A stretch of DNA of 64,000 nucleotides from an uncultured Psychrobacter sp. Its GTDB lineage: Bacteria; Pseudomonadota; Gammaproteobacteria; Pseudomonadales; Moraxellaceae. Location: NCBI GenBank assembly GCA_947501045.1, contig CANMUI010000001.1, forward strand, positions 124,001 through 188,000. Reading direction: 5' to 3'. Both the position numbers and the translations under genes were made by a program. The notes under the pieces were generated by a model, which was given only the letters and a program-made list of their open reading frames with translations, ran no database searches and was not told the origin of the DNA. Positions 1-8,766 of the stretch are shown here, piece after piece; within the stretch, counting starts at the first letter, position 1, and every line of letters starts with the position of its first letter.

Positions 1-831
1 AGCTCTATGCTGAGTCCGTCTTTATGGCTGCTGGGCGAGAAGACAGCTGATAGTAGCCGTCAGCACCTAAGACCTTTGCAGCCTTTGATGCAACATGCTA
101 GTGCTTCTCACTGCGCTGATATTGCTACCATAGAGTTTGCACGCAGTAGCATTATGAGTATGCTGGCAACAAGGGTGAGCTTTATGAATGGGCTGTCGCG
201 ATTGGCAGACAGTCATCATATTGATATCCAAGAAGTCAGTTATATTATGGGACTGGACGCGCGCGTCGGTAGCAGCTACTTAAAAGCAGGCTGGGGTTTT
301 GGCGGTAATACACTACCCAGCGAGCTGCAGCAGTTAGAGCAATCGGCGCAAGCCAGCCGCGTAGAGATGCCCCTACTGCAGGCCATCCAGCATATCAACG
401 AAGATCAAAAAGAGCTGATATTTCGTAAGTTCTGGCAATATTTCGATGGCTTTATCGATAATAAAACCGTGATGATTTGGGGCGGTAGTTATAAGTCAGG
501 ATCTGGTCGTACAGCTGGTTCGGCTATCCATCCCTTACTGGCTCTGTTATGGTCTTATAATATTCGTACCTTAATCTATAGTGACAAAGCCAAGGCTGAG
601 CTGCATAGCTTATATAGTGAGCAGCCATTATTGCAGTTGCTTGATGATCCTTATACCAAGCTTCATAGTACGCAGGCCTTATTTATTATGAGCTGGCCGC
701 TACATTATCCTTTGGAGATCAGCCAAATTAATAAGACCGCTCAGCCTATTTTTGATGCCCAAAACGCACTGACACGCCCGCAGATACAAAGCCTCGTTGG
801 GGATTATATGGGTATTGGGCGAGCCAAATAA
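1..831 (+). CDS. UDP-glucose/GDP-mannose dehydrogenase-like protein, 5'-truncated by window edge, catalytically degenerate
   Basis: The reading frame is open to base 1, so the NAD-binding N-terminal half lies outside the window; the ATG at 7 is probably internal. What remains matches the central and C-terminal domains of the UDP-sugar dehydrogenase family: a helix with ATRVSFMN (family ATKISFIN), the D-x-RVG segment, and the G-x-GFGG loop. The catalytic residues are not kept. The family's GGSCFPKD reads GGNTLPSE, so the nucleophilic Cys is Thr and the following Lys-Asp is Ser-Glu. The family Lys and Asn in the preceding helix are Arg and Met, and the C-terminal FK-x-x-TDD motif reads YKSGSGR. 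The fold is probably kept but oxidation of UDP-glucose looks impossible. It converges on manB with a 13-base gap. Confidence 0.8.
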   Translation, partial: SSMLSPSLWLLGEKTADSSRQHLRPLQPLMQHASASHCADIATIEFARSSIMSMLATRVSFMNGLSRLADSHHIDIQEVSYIMGLDARVGSSYLKAGWGFGGNTLPSELQQLEQSAQASRVEMPLLQAIQHINEDQKELIFRKFWQYFDGFIDNKTVMIWGGSYKSGSGRTAGSAIHPLLALLWSYNIRTLIYSDKAKAELHSLYSEQPLLQLLDDPYTKLHSTQALFIMSWPLHYPLEISQINKTAQPIFDAQNALTRPQIQSLVGDYMGIGRAK

Positions 832-844
832 TCAACAATCAGTC

Positions 845-2335
845 TTAAGCTAGCACCGCACCCTGCGCCTCCAGCCACTGTTGTATCTCTTGGATCTTAT
901 CAGCTAGTAATTGCTGATCCCCGCGAGCTTCGATATTTAGCCTAATCAAAGGCTCAGTGTTTGAAGCGCGTAGATTAAAACGCCAGTCACCAAAATCCAG
1001 ACTTAAGCCATCAAGCGTGGTTTTGGTAGGGTTTTGCTGGCTATATTTGTCTTCAATATCTCTAATAATAGTCGGTGCGTCATGACCCGTTAGGCGAAAA
1101 TTCAGCTCGCCTGAGCTGGGATAAGCGCTGATATAACCGCTGACCAATTCCGATAAAGTTTTATTAGTGATGGATAATAGCTCAATGGTGAGCAGCCATG
1201 GAATCATACCGCTATCGCAGTAAAAAAAGTCGCGAAAGTAGTGATGAGCAGACATCTCGCCACCATAGACCGCACCGGACTTACGCATCATATACTTGAT
1301 AAAAGAGTGCCCTGATTTACTGATAACCGCTTGACCATTACGAGCTTTAATCACCGCTTCGGTATTGTAGACCACGCGCGGATCATAAACGATAGACTCG
1401 CCCGGATACTTATTCAAAAACGCCTGCGCGAGCATCCCCACTACGTAACTACCATCGACGAACTCGCCGTTTTCATCGAATAAAAAACAGCGATCAAAAT
1501 CACCATCAAAGGCAATACCTAGATCGGCCTTGTGCTTTAGTACAGCCTCTTGAGTTGCTGCTCTATTGGCAAGAATCATCGGATTAGGAATACCATTAGG
1601 GAAGCTGCCATCAGGCTCATGATGCAATTTGACGACTTCGATCGACGCCTTTGCTTGCTCAAGCTTAGCGACCAACAAATCAACGACAGGGCCAGCGCTA
1701 CCATTGCCTGAATTGATCACAAGCTTTAACGGTTTTAATTTAGCGATGTCAATAAAGCTTATTACATGGTTAATATAAGCGCTTTTGTCAGTTAATAACT
1801 GCAACTTGCCTTTATGACTAGGCTGGTTAAACTGTCCAGACTCTGCTAATGCTTGAATCTCTGCTAGACCTTCATCGGCGCTGATAGGCTTTGAGTGCTC
1901 TTTGACCAGTTTTAAGCCATTATAATTAATAGGGTTATGGCTTGCCGTGACTTCTATACCGCCTAGCGCTTGATAATGGCTAGTAGCAAAATAGACCTCT
2001 TCGGTACCCGTCATACCTAGGTCGATCACGTCGACACCGGCGTCCATAATACCTTTAAGAGTCGCTTGTTTTAGGGTTTCGCTTGAATGACGAATATCGC
2101 TGCCGATAACGATAGTAGGCTTTAGATCTGCTAAATCTTTAACATCGCTAGTCTGCGCCGGATCACGATAACGCTGATATAAAATCTGCGCAAAAGCACG
2201 TCCGATACGGTAGGCGATCTCTTCATTGAGATCAGCCCCAAGTTCGCCGCGAATATCATAGGCTTTAAAAGAGTTGATGCTGATAGGATCAAAGGTGCTA
2301 GTCGGTTGGTAGCTGGCATGAGTTGGCGTAGACAT
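845..2335 (-). CDS. manB: phosphomannomutase (ManB/CpsG type)
   Basis: Interconverts mannose-6-phosphate and mannose-1-phosphate for GDP-mannose and surface polysaccharide synthesis, probably in the cytoplasm. The 496-residue protein has the family's four landmarks in order: FKAYDIRG near residue 23, the phosphoserine loop VTASHNP with Ser132, the metal-binding loop DGDFDR, and the phosphate-binding loop RASNTEP near the C-terminus. GEMSAHHYFRDF and CDSGMIPW are typical of the ManB/CpsG branch rather than of GlmM. About 20 extra residues precede the usual start. An AlgC-like additional phosphoglucomutase activity is possible and cannot be read from the sequence. The neighbouring dehydrogenase-like gene fits a polysaccharide context. 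Confidence 0.93.
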   Translation of the reverse strand: MSTPTHASYQPTSTFDPISINSFKAYDIRGELGADLNEEIAYRIGRAFAQILYQRYRDPAQTSDVKDLADLKPTIVIGSDIRHSSETLKQATLKGIMDAGVDVIDLGMTGTEEVYFATSHYQALGGIEVTASHNPINYNGLKLVKEHSKPISADEGLAEIQALAESGQFNQPSHKGKLQLLTDKSAYINHVISFIDIAKLKPLKLVINSGNGSAGPVVDLLVAKLEQAKASIEVVKLHHEPDGSFPNGIPNPMILANRAATQEAVLKHKADLGIAFDGDFDRCFLFDENGEFVDGSYVVGMLAQAFLNKYPGESIVYDPRVVYNTEAVIKARNGQAVISKSGHSFIKYMMRKSGAVYGGEMSAHHYFRDFFYCDSGMIPWLLTIELLSITNKTLSELVSGYISAYPSSGELNFRLTGHDAPTIIRDIEDKYSQQNPTKTTLDGLSLDFGDWRFNLRASNTEPLIRLNIEARGDQQLLADKIQEIQQWLEAQGAVLA

Positions 2336-2484
2336 ATTATAAAATTCCCTGCGCTTAAAAAAAGAGGGGCTTAAGCTTTTTTATATAGTGAAACAACCAT
2401 TAATGATACACTAACTGCTAACTAATTTGAGTTATTAGATAATAAGTAGTAATAAAAAATGTTAAAAAGACAAGAGTAACCGTT

Positions 2485-3390
2485 ATGAGTCACCAAGTTA
2501 TAAATACCCAAAATAATTCTAATCAGTCAAACCAAATCCTACCTCCTAAACCAGTGCTAGGAGCCCCTGATGCTAGTGGCGAAATGGCTGATTTATTAGC
2601 ACTAATGGCGCGCTTGCGGGCGGACTGTCCGTGGGATCAAAAGCAGACCAATCATAGCTTGATTCCTTACGCCATTGAAGAGGCTTATGAGCTGGGCGAG
2701 GCGGTACAAACAGATGACGATGAAGATATCAAAGGCGAGCTTGGCGATGTGTTGTTGCAAGTGATTTTTCATTGCCAGCTCTACGCTGAGCAAGGACGCT
2801 TTGATATCGAAGACGTTATCACCACGCTACAAGAGAAGCTGATTCGTCGTCATCCGCATGTGTTTGAGGCTGAGCGTCTCAAAGATGACGCAGCAGTAAA
2901 AGCGCGCTGGGATGAGATCAAAGCTGAAGAAAACCAAGCGCGAGAAGCACGAGGCAAACCGCGTCGTCGCTTAGACGCCTGTAGGGCTGGTAGCGCGCTG
3001 ATGCAAGCGCAGGACGTGCAAAAGCAGGCGTCGAAACTAGGTTTTGATTGGGACGATGTAAGCGGAGCGCTAGATAAATTAGATGAAGAGATTAGCGAAT
3101 TAAAGCAAGAGCTACAAACACTACCATCGAACCTCAAAAACGCTAAAGAGACCCAGATAAGAGAGCTTGAAAAGGAGCTGGGTGATTGCATGTTTGCACT
3201 AGTCAATGTCACGCGTAAACTAGGTCTGGATGCAGAAGCGGCAATGCTGACTTGCGTGCATAAATTTAAATCACGTTTTGGCTTTATTGAGTCGCAGCTA
3301 GCAATGGCTGGCAAACAGTTTGAGGACAGTGATTTGATGGAGATGGATACGCTTTGGGAGGCGGCCAAACAGCATGAACGCGCGCAATAA
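2485..3390 (+). CDS. mazG: nucleoside triphosphate pyrophosphohydrolase MazG
   Basis: Hydrolyses (d)NTPs to the monophosphate and pyrophosphate, a house-cleaning and (p)ppGpp-moderating role in other bacteria. The protein has 301 residues and two MazG domains. The first carries CPWD, then IEEAYELGEA and ELGDVLLQVIFH (the metal-binding E-E-x-x-E and E-x-x-D pattern). The second has DEEISELKQE and ELGDCMFALVN. Roughly 30 Gln/Asn-rich residues precede the first conserved block, longer than in E. coli. Its last 17 bases overlap the start of the downstream ComEA-like gene, suggesting translational coupling. Confidence 0.94.
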   Translation: MSHQVINTQNNSNQSNQILPPKPVLGAPDASGEMADLLALMARLRADCPWDQKQTNHSLIPYAIEEAYELGEAVQTDDDEDIKGELGDVLLQVIFHCQLYAEQGRFDIEDVITTLQEKLIRRHPHVFEAERLKDDAAVKARWDEIKAEENQAREARGKPRRRLDACRAGSALMQAQDVQKQASKLGFDWDDVSGALDKLDEEISELKQELQTLPSNLKNAKETQIRELEKELGDCMFALVNVTRKLGLDAEAAMLTCVHKFKSRFGFIESQLAMAGKQFEDSDLMEMDTLWEAAKQHERAQ

Positions 3391-3757
3391 CGCTAGGGTT
3401 TGGCCGCTGGTAAAAGCTCGCTTTTTTTGGGTTGTGCTTTTTATGATAGCGTTTGGTCATATCAGTAGCGCTCAAGCAGCCCTTTGTTTTAGTGACCCGC
3501 AGCGGGCTTATGCTTACTTATTGGCTCAAGAAAAGTTAGAAACCCAAGCCCTTACCCAAATGGCGGTCAATATTAACCGCGCCTCTGAGGCCGAGCTGAC
3601 CACGCTACGCGGTATTGGCAGTAGTAAAGCTCAGGCAATTATCTTGTACCGTGATATGTTTGGTGAGTTTAAGACTATCGATGAATTAGCTAATGTTAAA
3701 GGTATCGGAGCTAAAACGATTGACAATAACCGTACACGCTTGCAGCTACAAAATTGA
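3374..3757 (+). CDS. ComEA-like helix-hairpin-helix DNA-binding protein, exported
   Basis: A 127-residue protein with an N-terminal hydrophobic segment (about residues 14-35, ending SSAQA, a plausible signal peptidase site) followed by a mature domain with two helix-hairpin-helix motifs: VNINRASEAELTTLRGIG and the later VKGIGAKTI. This is the layout of periplasmic ComEA-type proteins that bind incoming DNA during transformation; an undefined DNA-repair role is the alternative. The start overlaps the end of mazG by 17 bases in another frame. No competence gene lies next to it here, so the competence role is inferred from family only. Confidence 0.8.
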   Translation: MNARNNARVWPLVKARFFWVVLFMIAFGHISSAQAALCFSDPQRAYAYLLAQEKLETQALTQMAVNINRASEAELTTLRGIGSSKAQAIILYRDMFGEFKTIDELANVKGIGAKTIDNNRTRLQLQN

Positions 3758-3971
3758 CTAAACATATTGATTGAATATAAGGCTCAACAATATATAAAAA
3801 TAGTTTTAAGTGTCTGCATACTAAGAAATAGATTGATTTTTAGCAAATAGCCGCCAAATAACAACCATAATCCACTCAGTACTCGCAAAATTTGTTAAAC
3901 TATGCGGACATCCGCCTGATAAACGCTGCGTTGATCAAGAGTGGTTAAGAATACCGGCAAGGAGTAGATGC

Positions 3972-6308
3972 ATGGCCGAGCGCGCCGCCAAGCAGTTAGA
4001 ACTGAATAAATCTGAATTACCCAATTCCATCACTGAAGTTATCGCCACTTTATCTCGAGCAGGTTTTGATGCCTATATCGTGGGCGGCGGCGTGCGTGAT
4101 ACCTTGCTAGGTCTGCGTCCCAAAGACTTTGATGCGGTCACCGATGCCAAACCGCATGAGATCAAAGATGTCTTTGGTAAGCGCTGCCGTATCATCGGTC
4201 GCAGATTTCAGCTGGCGCATGTGTACTCAGGACGTGAACTCATCGAAGTGGCGACCTTTCGCGGTCCGCCGAACAACAATGCCAATACCAATCAAGATGG
4301 TATGATTTTGCGTGACAACGTTTGGGGCGATATCAAGCAAGACTTTGCCCGTCGCGATTTTTCGATTAACGCGCTTTATTATCAGCCCTTAAAGGGCGTG
4401 GTGCATGATTTTTGCGGTGCGCTTAAAGACATCGATAATAAGGTGATTCGTCTGCTAGGTCATGCGCCGGTGCGTATCGAAGAAGACCCGGTACGGTTAC
4501 TGCGTGCACTACGTTTTAAGGCCAAACTTGGCTTTGAGTTTGATAAAGAGCTGTCTGAGCAATTCCACGATAGTAATTGGGCGCTGCTTGAGCAAATATC
4601 GCCGCACCGTCTCTATGATGAGACGCAAAAGATGTTTACCGGTGGTTACCTAGTGCCTCTGCTACCGCTGTTGTTTGAGTCAGGTGCGATCGATAGTTTG
4701 ATCATTTATCCACCATCTGAGCCCAGCGCTTTAGTCCAGCAGGTCGCTATCAATACCGATAAACGTATCGCCGCTGGTAAAAGCATCAATCCGGCCTTTT
4801 TCTATGCCGCCCTGCTGTGGGAGAATTATCTGCATCAGTTAGAAAAGGCCAAAAAACGCAATATGCCGTTTGCAGAAGCACAAATGCACGCAGCGGGCAA
4901 AGTCATTGACCGCCAGCGTATTAAGACCGCTATTCCTAAATTTGCTGAGCAATTTATTCGCGATATTTGGATTTTGCAGCCTAAACTTGCCGCGCCGCGT
5001 AGCAAGCAGATTGAGCAGCTGGCTGAACATCCGCGCTTTCGGGCTGGTTTTGACTTTTTACTACTGCGCGAGCAGTGCGGCGATGCTGAGCATCCCTTAT
5101 CTGAGTCAACCAATGGCATGGGCGAGTGGTGGCAAACTTATCAGACTTTATCGGCAAAAGATCAGCAGCAAGCTATTGATGATTTTGATGAAAATATTCG
5201 CCGCGGTGCTTATAAGCGCGGCCGCGAGCGCAATCGTCAAAAACAAGTCACTAGTAGCAAGGATACCGATGCTAGTTTGGCTCAGGCTAAACAAGAGAAC
5301 GGTAAAGAAAATGCTACTAAACAGAGCAGTACACAAAAAGGTGACTCAGCACAACAGGCTGCGCAAACCCCAAACGATGCGGCAACTGTACCCTCAAAAC
5401 GTCGCCGCCGTAGTAGCGGTAGTAGTGAACCAACAAAGACGCAGTCATCTACCGATAGCAAGTCTTATGATAGCAAACAAGTGCAGCAAGACCGCGCTGA
5501 GCTTGAGCAGTTAAAGCAATTATCGCTTGCCAATACTGAGAACAATGCTGATATACGTCATACAGCTAAACCTTTATTTGTCATTGAGCATGAGCGCGTG
5601 GTACCGCCGCTACAAAAGCAGCAAGCAGATGATAAAAAGTCGCCGTCTAAAGCTCAACAGACTGCTGCTGAGCCTACCCACGACGTCCAAAGCCAAAGCG
5701 CTGCTGGCTCTACAACCAAGTCTGAGACAAAAAATCAGCGTCAGCAAGGCCAAGACCGATCAGCTGAATCAAAGCCGCAGACAACTAAATCAGAGATGCC
5801 TAAACAAGTGCCTAGCGACCATGAATTAACTACTGAAAAACCGGTAGCAGATAAAAAAGCTAAGCGTAAAATGGACGGAGCCGCTCAAGTACCGCGAACG
5901 CCGCAACTGGTTAGTCCTAGTAGCGCGCCGGTACCCAGCAAACGTCGTCGCCGTCAGCCTGTTGTAGATAGTGTAGAGGCGCCCGTTAGCGCTGATAATA
6001 GCTCGCCTGATAAACGTACAACTGACAGCAAATATACCAAAAAGTCGCCAAAAACTACTGTACAAGCTGATACTGATGAAAAAGGCGATAACGGCGCAAC
6101 GAAAAAAGAGTCTACAACTACTGCTAAAACTAAAAAATCAGTTCAATCTAGCAAAGATAAAACTAACCAAGCTCAAGCTGATAGTAGTGCTGTTACGGCT
6201 CAAGGTGTTAATTATAAAAGCCCTGATAGCAAAGGCCCTGATAGCAAAGGCCCTATACCTTCTAAGCGTCGCCGCCGTCAGCTCAGCACTGATAGTGCTC
6301 AATCATAA
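3972..6308 (+). CDS. pcnB: poly(A) polymerase I with a very long basic/low-complexity C-terminal tail
   Basis: Adds 3' poly(A) tails to RNA, which promotes decay. The N-terminal 420 residues are a class II nucleotidyltransferase: VGGGVRD, the metal-binding DFDAVTDA (D-x-D type), RRDFSINAL, and the EEDPVRLLRALRFKAKLGF block. PcnB is usually about 450-500 residues; this one has 778. Residues from about 430 onward are rich in Ser, Thr, Lys, Gln and Asp, with PSKRRRR-type clusters with Lys at about 476, 657 and 765. A 15-bp tandem duplication (6221-6250) lies inside the tail. GGAG sits 7 bases before the start. folK follows 16 bases after the stop, so pcnB-folK-panB probably form an operon. Confidence 0.93.
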   Translation: MAERAAKQLELNKSELPNSITEVIATLSRAGFDAYIVGGGVRDTLLGLRPKDFDAVTDAKPHEIKDVFGKRCRIIGRRFQLAHVYSGRELIEVATFRGPPNNNANTNQDGMILRDNVWGDIKQDFARRDFSINALYYQPLKGVVHDFCGALKDIDNKVIRLLGHAPVRIEEDPVRLLRALRFKAKLGFEFDKELSEQFHDSNWALLEQISPHRLYDETQKMFTGGYLVPLLPLLFESGAIDSLIIYPPSEPSALVQQVAINTDKRIAAGKSINPAFFYAALLWENYLHQLEKAKKRNMPFAEAQMHAAGKVIDRQRIKTAIPKFAEQFIRDIWILQPKLAAPRSKQIEQLAEHPRFRAGFDFLLLREQCGDAEHPLSESTNGMGEWWQTYQTLSAKDQQQAIDDFDENIRRGAYKRGRERNRQKQVTSSKDTDASLAQAKQENGKENATKQSSTQKGDSAQQAAQTPNDAATVPSKRRRRSSGSSEPTKTQSSTDSKSYDSKQVQQDRAELEQLKQLSLANTENNADIRHTAKPLFVIEHERVVPPLQKQQADDKKSPSKAQQTAAEPTHDVQSQSAAGSTTKSETKNQRQQGQDRSAESKPQTTKSEMPKQVPSDHELTTEKPVADKKAKRKMDGAAQVPRTPQLVSPSSAPVPSKRRRRQPVVDSVEAPVSADNSSPDKRTTDSKYTKKSPKTTVQADTDEKGDNGATKKESTTTAKTKKSVQSSKDKTNQAQADSSAVTAQGVNYKSPDSKGPDSKGPIPSKRRRRQLSTDSAQS
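6221..6250 (+). repeat. 15-bp exact tandem duplication within the pcnB tail
   Basis: Two consecutive identical 15-bp units beginning CCCTGATAGC encode a repeated Pro-Asp-Ser-Lys-Gly peptide just before the last KRRRR cluster. It is in frame, so it lengthens the tail without changing the rest. Confidence 0.9.
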
Positions 6309-6324
6309 GAGGTAGTAGGATAAA

Positions 6325-6861
6325 GTGACGACTATGGTTGATTTGGTGGCTAGTACAGAGGATTGGACTCTTTGTTACGTGGGTTTGGGTAGCAATTTAG
6401 CCACTGAGCTTGGTTCACCTATCCAGCATCTGCAGCAAGCCCTAACCAGTTTAGCGGCAAATCTGCAAATACGAGAACTAAGCGCTTCTTCTTTTTATGT
6501 CTCAGTGCCCATGGGACCTAAGGATCAGCCAGATTTTGTCAACGCAGTAGCAGGGTTTGAAACCACATTGAAACCCCTTGAGCTACTTAGCTTTTGTCAG
6601 CAGTTAGAGCAAGCAGCGCGGCGCGCACGCCTGCGTCATTGGGGCGAGCGTAGCCTAGATGTAGACATTTTACTTTATGGGCAAGAGCAGATTATGACAC
6701 CAGAGCTAACAGTGCCTCATGCAGGCCTGATTGAGCGTAACTTTGTGTTGCTGCCGCTACGAGAGTTGGCGCCAAAGTTAACCATTGCCGGTAAACCTAT
6801 AAGCTATTATGAGCTAAGTAGCGATTGGACAGGCTTAAAACTGTTATCAGCTGATCAATAG
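6325..6861 (+). CDS. folK: 2-amino-4-hydroxy-6-hydroxymethyldihydropteridine pyrophosphokinase
   Basis: Transfers pyrophosphate from ATP to 6-hydroxymethyl-7,8-dihydropterin in folate synthesis. Of 178 residues, YVGLGSNL at about 18-25, DQPDFVNAV near 72, and the RxxxWGERSLDVDILLYG signature near 108-126 (carrying the metal-binding D-x-D) identify HPPK. The GTG at 6325 has AGGA 4 bases upstream; the in-frame ATG at 6334 is an alternative start three codons later with poorer spacing. The gene sits between pcnB and panB, 8 bases from panB, an order also seen in E. coli. Confidence 0.93.
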   Translation: MTTMVDLVASTEDWTLCYVGLGSNLATELGSPIQHLQQALTSLAANLQIRELSASSFYVSVPMGPKDQPDFVNAVAGFETTLKPLELLSFCQQLEQAARRARLRHWGERSLDVDILLYGQEQIMTPELTVPHAGLIERNFVLLPLRELAPKLTIAGKPISYYELSSDWTGLKLLSADQ

Positions 6862-6869
6862 AGAATGTT

Positions 6870-7670
6870 ATGACAACCTTATCGACTTTAAACAAATTTA
6901 AAAAAGAAGGCACCAAGTTCACCTGTTTGACCTGCTATGATGCGATGTTTGCTCGCATGATGGACAAAGCACAAATAGATACTATTTTGATCGGTGACAG
7001 TCTGGGCATGGTTGTGCAAGGTCATGATTCAACCTTGCCGGTGAGCGTCGATGACATCGCTTATCATACCGCCAACATTGCTCGCAGCAATGAGCACGCG
7101 CTGATATTAGCGGATCTACCTTTTATGAGCTATGTCGTGCTGCCAGAGGCCATTGCTAATAGCCGCCGTTTAATGCAAGCAGGCGCACATGTGATTAAGA
7201 TTGAAGGCGGTAGCGAGCTTTGCGATTTGGTGACGACTTTAGCGCAGGCAGGCACGCCAACCTGTGTTCATTTGGGTCTAACCCCGCAGTCGGTCAATGT
7301 ATTTGGCGGCTATAAGGTCCAAGGGCGTAGTGAGCAGGCAGCTGACAAACTGCTTGATGACGCCAAAGCGGTAGTGGGCGCTGGCGCTGCCATGCTAGTA
7401 TTAGAATGCGTCCCTGCAGCGCTTGCCAAAGCTGTGACGGAGGCGGTTGAGGTGCCTGTTATTGGTATTGGGGCTGGCGCTGATACGGATGGTCAAGTGC
7501 TGGTTATGCATGACATGCTCGGGATGACGCATGGACGTGTACCGCGCTTTGTGCATGATTTTTTGACTGATGAGCGCAACACTCAGCATAGTATTGAAGG
7601 GGCGTTTGCACTTTATAAGCAATCCGTAATAGAGGGCAGTTTTCCAGCCTCGCAGCATCAATTTGATTAG
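6870..7670 (+). CDS. panB: 3-methyl-2-oxobutanoate hydroxymethyltransferase
   Basis: First committed step of pantothenate synthesis: converts 2-oxoisovalerate to ketopantoate with methylenetetrahydrofolate. The 266-residue protein has the family blocks TCYDAMFARM, the metal-binding IGDSLGMVVQGHDSTLPV, ADLPFMSY, VKIEGG-like IKIEGGSE, HLGLTPQSVN and GIGAG. Length is normal. It lies directly after folK, whose pathway supplies its folate cofactor, and upstream of panC. Confidence 0.96.
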   Translation: MTTLSTLNKFKKEGTKFTCLTCYDAMFARMMDKAQIDTILIGDSLGMVVQGHDSTLPVSVDDIAYHTANIARSNEHALILADLPFMSYVVLPEAIANSRRLMQAGAHVIKIEGGSELCDLVTTLAQAGTPTCVHLGLTPQSVNVFGGYKVQGRSEQAADKLLDDAKAVVGAGAAMLVLECVPAALAKAVTEAVEVPVIGIGAGADTDGQVLVMHDMLGMTHGRVPRFVHDFLTDERNTQHSIEGAFALYKQSVIEGSFPASQHQFD

Positions 7671-7786
7671 GGGCGCTTTAGTTGAGAATATATAGTTTTT
7701 ATTATAAAGACTGCGCTACAAAGATAAGTTTTTCGTAGCTTCTTAAACTAAACCTATCTTTTTATTTTGCAAAGAGTTATTTATTA

Positions 7787-8695
7787 ATGCCAATTATCTA
7801 CCATCATATCTCAGCGCTACAAACTACTTTAAAAGCGTATCGTAGTCATAAACGTATAGCACTGGTACCAACGATGGGTAATCTACATGCTGGTCATCTT
7901 GAACTGGTCAAGATTGCCAAGCAGCACGCTGATATCGTAGTGGTCAGTATTTTTGTTAATCCTACTCAGTTTGGCGTTGGTGAGGATTTTGACAGCTATC
8001 CGCGTACGCTAGATGACGATGTCGCTAAACTTACCACGGTCAACGCCGATTATGTATTCGCGCCCAGCGTTGATGAGATGTATCCGGTACTACCAACGCC
8101 GACCAGTATAAGTGCCGGTATGATTACTAAGCAGTTATGTGGTCAATCGCGTCCGACTCATTTTGACGGTGTCGGTATCGTCGTGGCCAAACTATTTAAT
8201 GTTGTGCAGCCTGATGTCGCCATATTTGGACAAAAGGACTATCAGCAATTGACTATTATCAGGCAGCTGGTGCGCGATTTAAGTTATCCGGTTGCTATTA
8301 TTGCCGCTCCCATTATTCGGGCTGGAGATGGTTTGGCGTTGTCCTCGCGTAATCAATATCTAAGCGAAGCGGAGCGCGAAGTGGCACCAGTATTGCATCA
8401 AGCGCTACACAAACTAGCGCAGCAGCTGAAGCAGGGTATATACAGTACTCAATCAGAATTCAATGATTTATTAGATGTGTTATTAAAACAGACGCGTATG
8501 CGCCTTGTGAAAGCTGGTTTTATTATTGACTATTTAGAAATAAAGACTACCCAGCTAGAGCCGGTACAAATTGATAAAGTGCAAACACAAAACAAGCAAA
8601 CCCAAGATTTAATTATATTAGCGGCTGCATGGCTGGGACGTGCGCGCTTACTAGATAATGAAACCCTGTCAATTTCGTACGCTAGTAGCCACTAA
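7787..8695 (+). CDS. panC: pantothenate synthetase
   Basis: Joins pantoate and beta-alanine with ATP in the last step of pantothenate synthesis. Diagnostic blocks are PTMGNLHAGHL (the ATP-binding H-x-G-H), VSIFVNPTQFG, FGQKDYQQL and LALSSRNQYL (KMSKS-like). At 302 residues it is slightly longer than typical because of a Gln/Thr-rich insertion near residues 250-275 (about DKVQTQNKQTQD). A 116-base gap separates it from panB, so it may have its own promoter. Confidence 0.95.
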   Translation: MPIIYHHISALQTTLKAYRSHKRIALVPTMGNLHAGHLELVKIAKQHADIVVVSIFVNPTQFGVGEDFDSYPRTLDDDVAKLTTVNADYVFAPSVDEMYPVLPTPTSISAGMITKQLCGQSRPTHFDGVGIVVAKLFNVVQPDVAIFGQKDYQQLTIIRQLVRDLSYPVAIIAAPIIRAGDGLALSSRNQYLSEAEREVAPVLHQALHKLAQQLKQGIYSTQSEFNDLLDVLLKQTRMRLVKAGFIIDYLEIKTTQLEPVQIDKVQTQNKQTQDLIILAAAWLGRARLLDNETLSISYASSH

Positions 8696-8766
8696 CTCAG
8701 AGTAGCGCGGCTAAAAGTAGTATGATGTGCTGGGCCAATGATCATAACAAGACAGGATGTTAGGCT

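Noticed and set aside
4870..5514. Overlapping 214-codon plus-strand frame inside pcnB
   Set aside because: It is out of frame with the clear PcnB coding sequence, has no family similarity and reflects composition.
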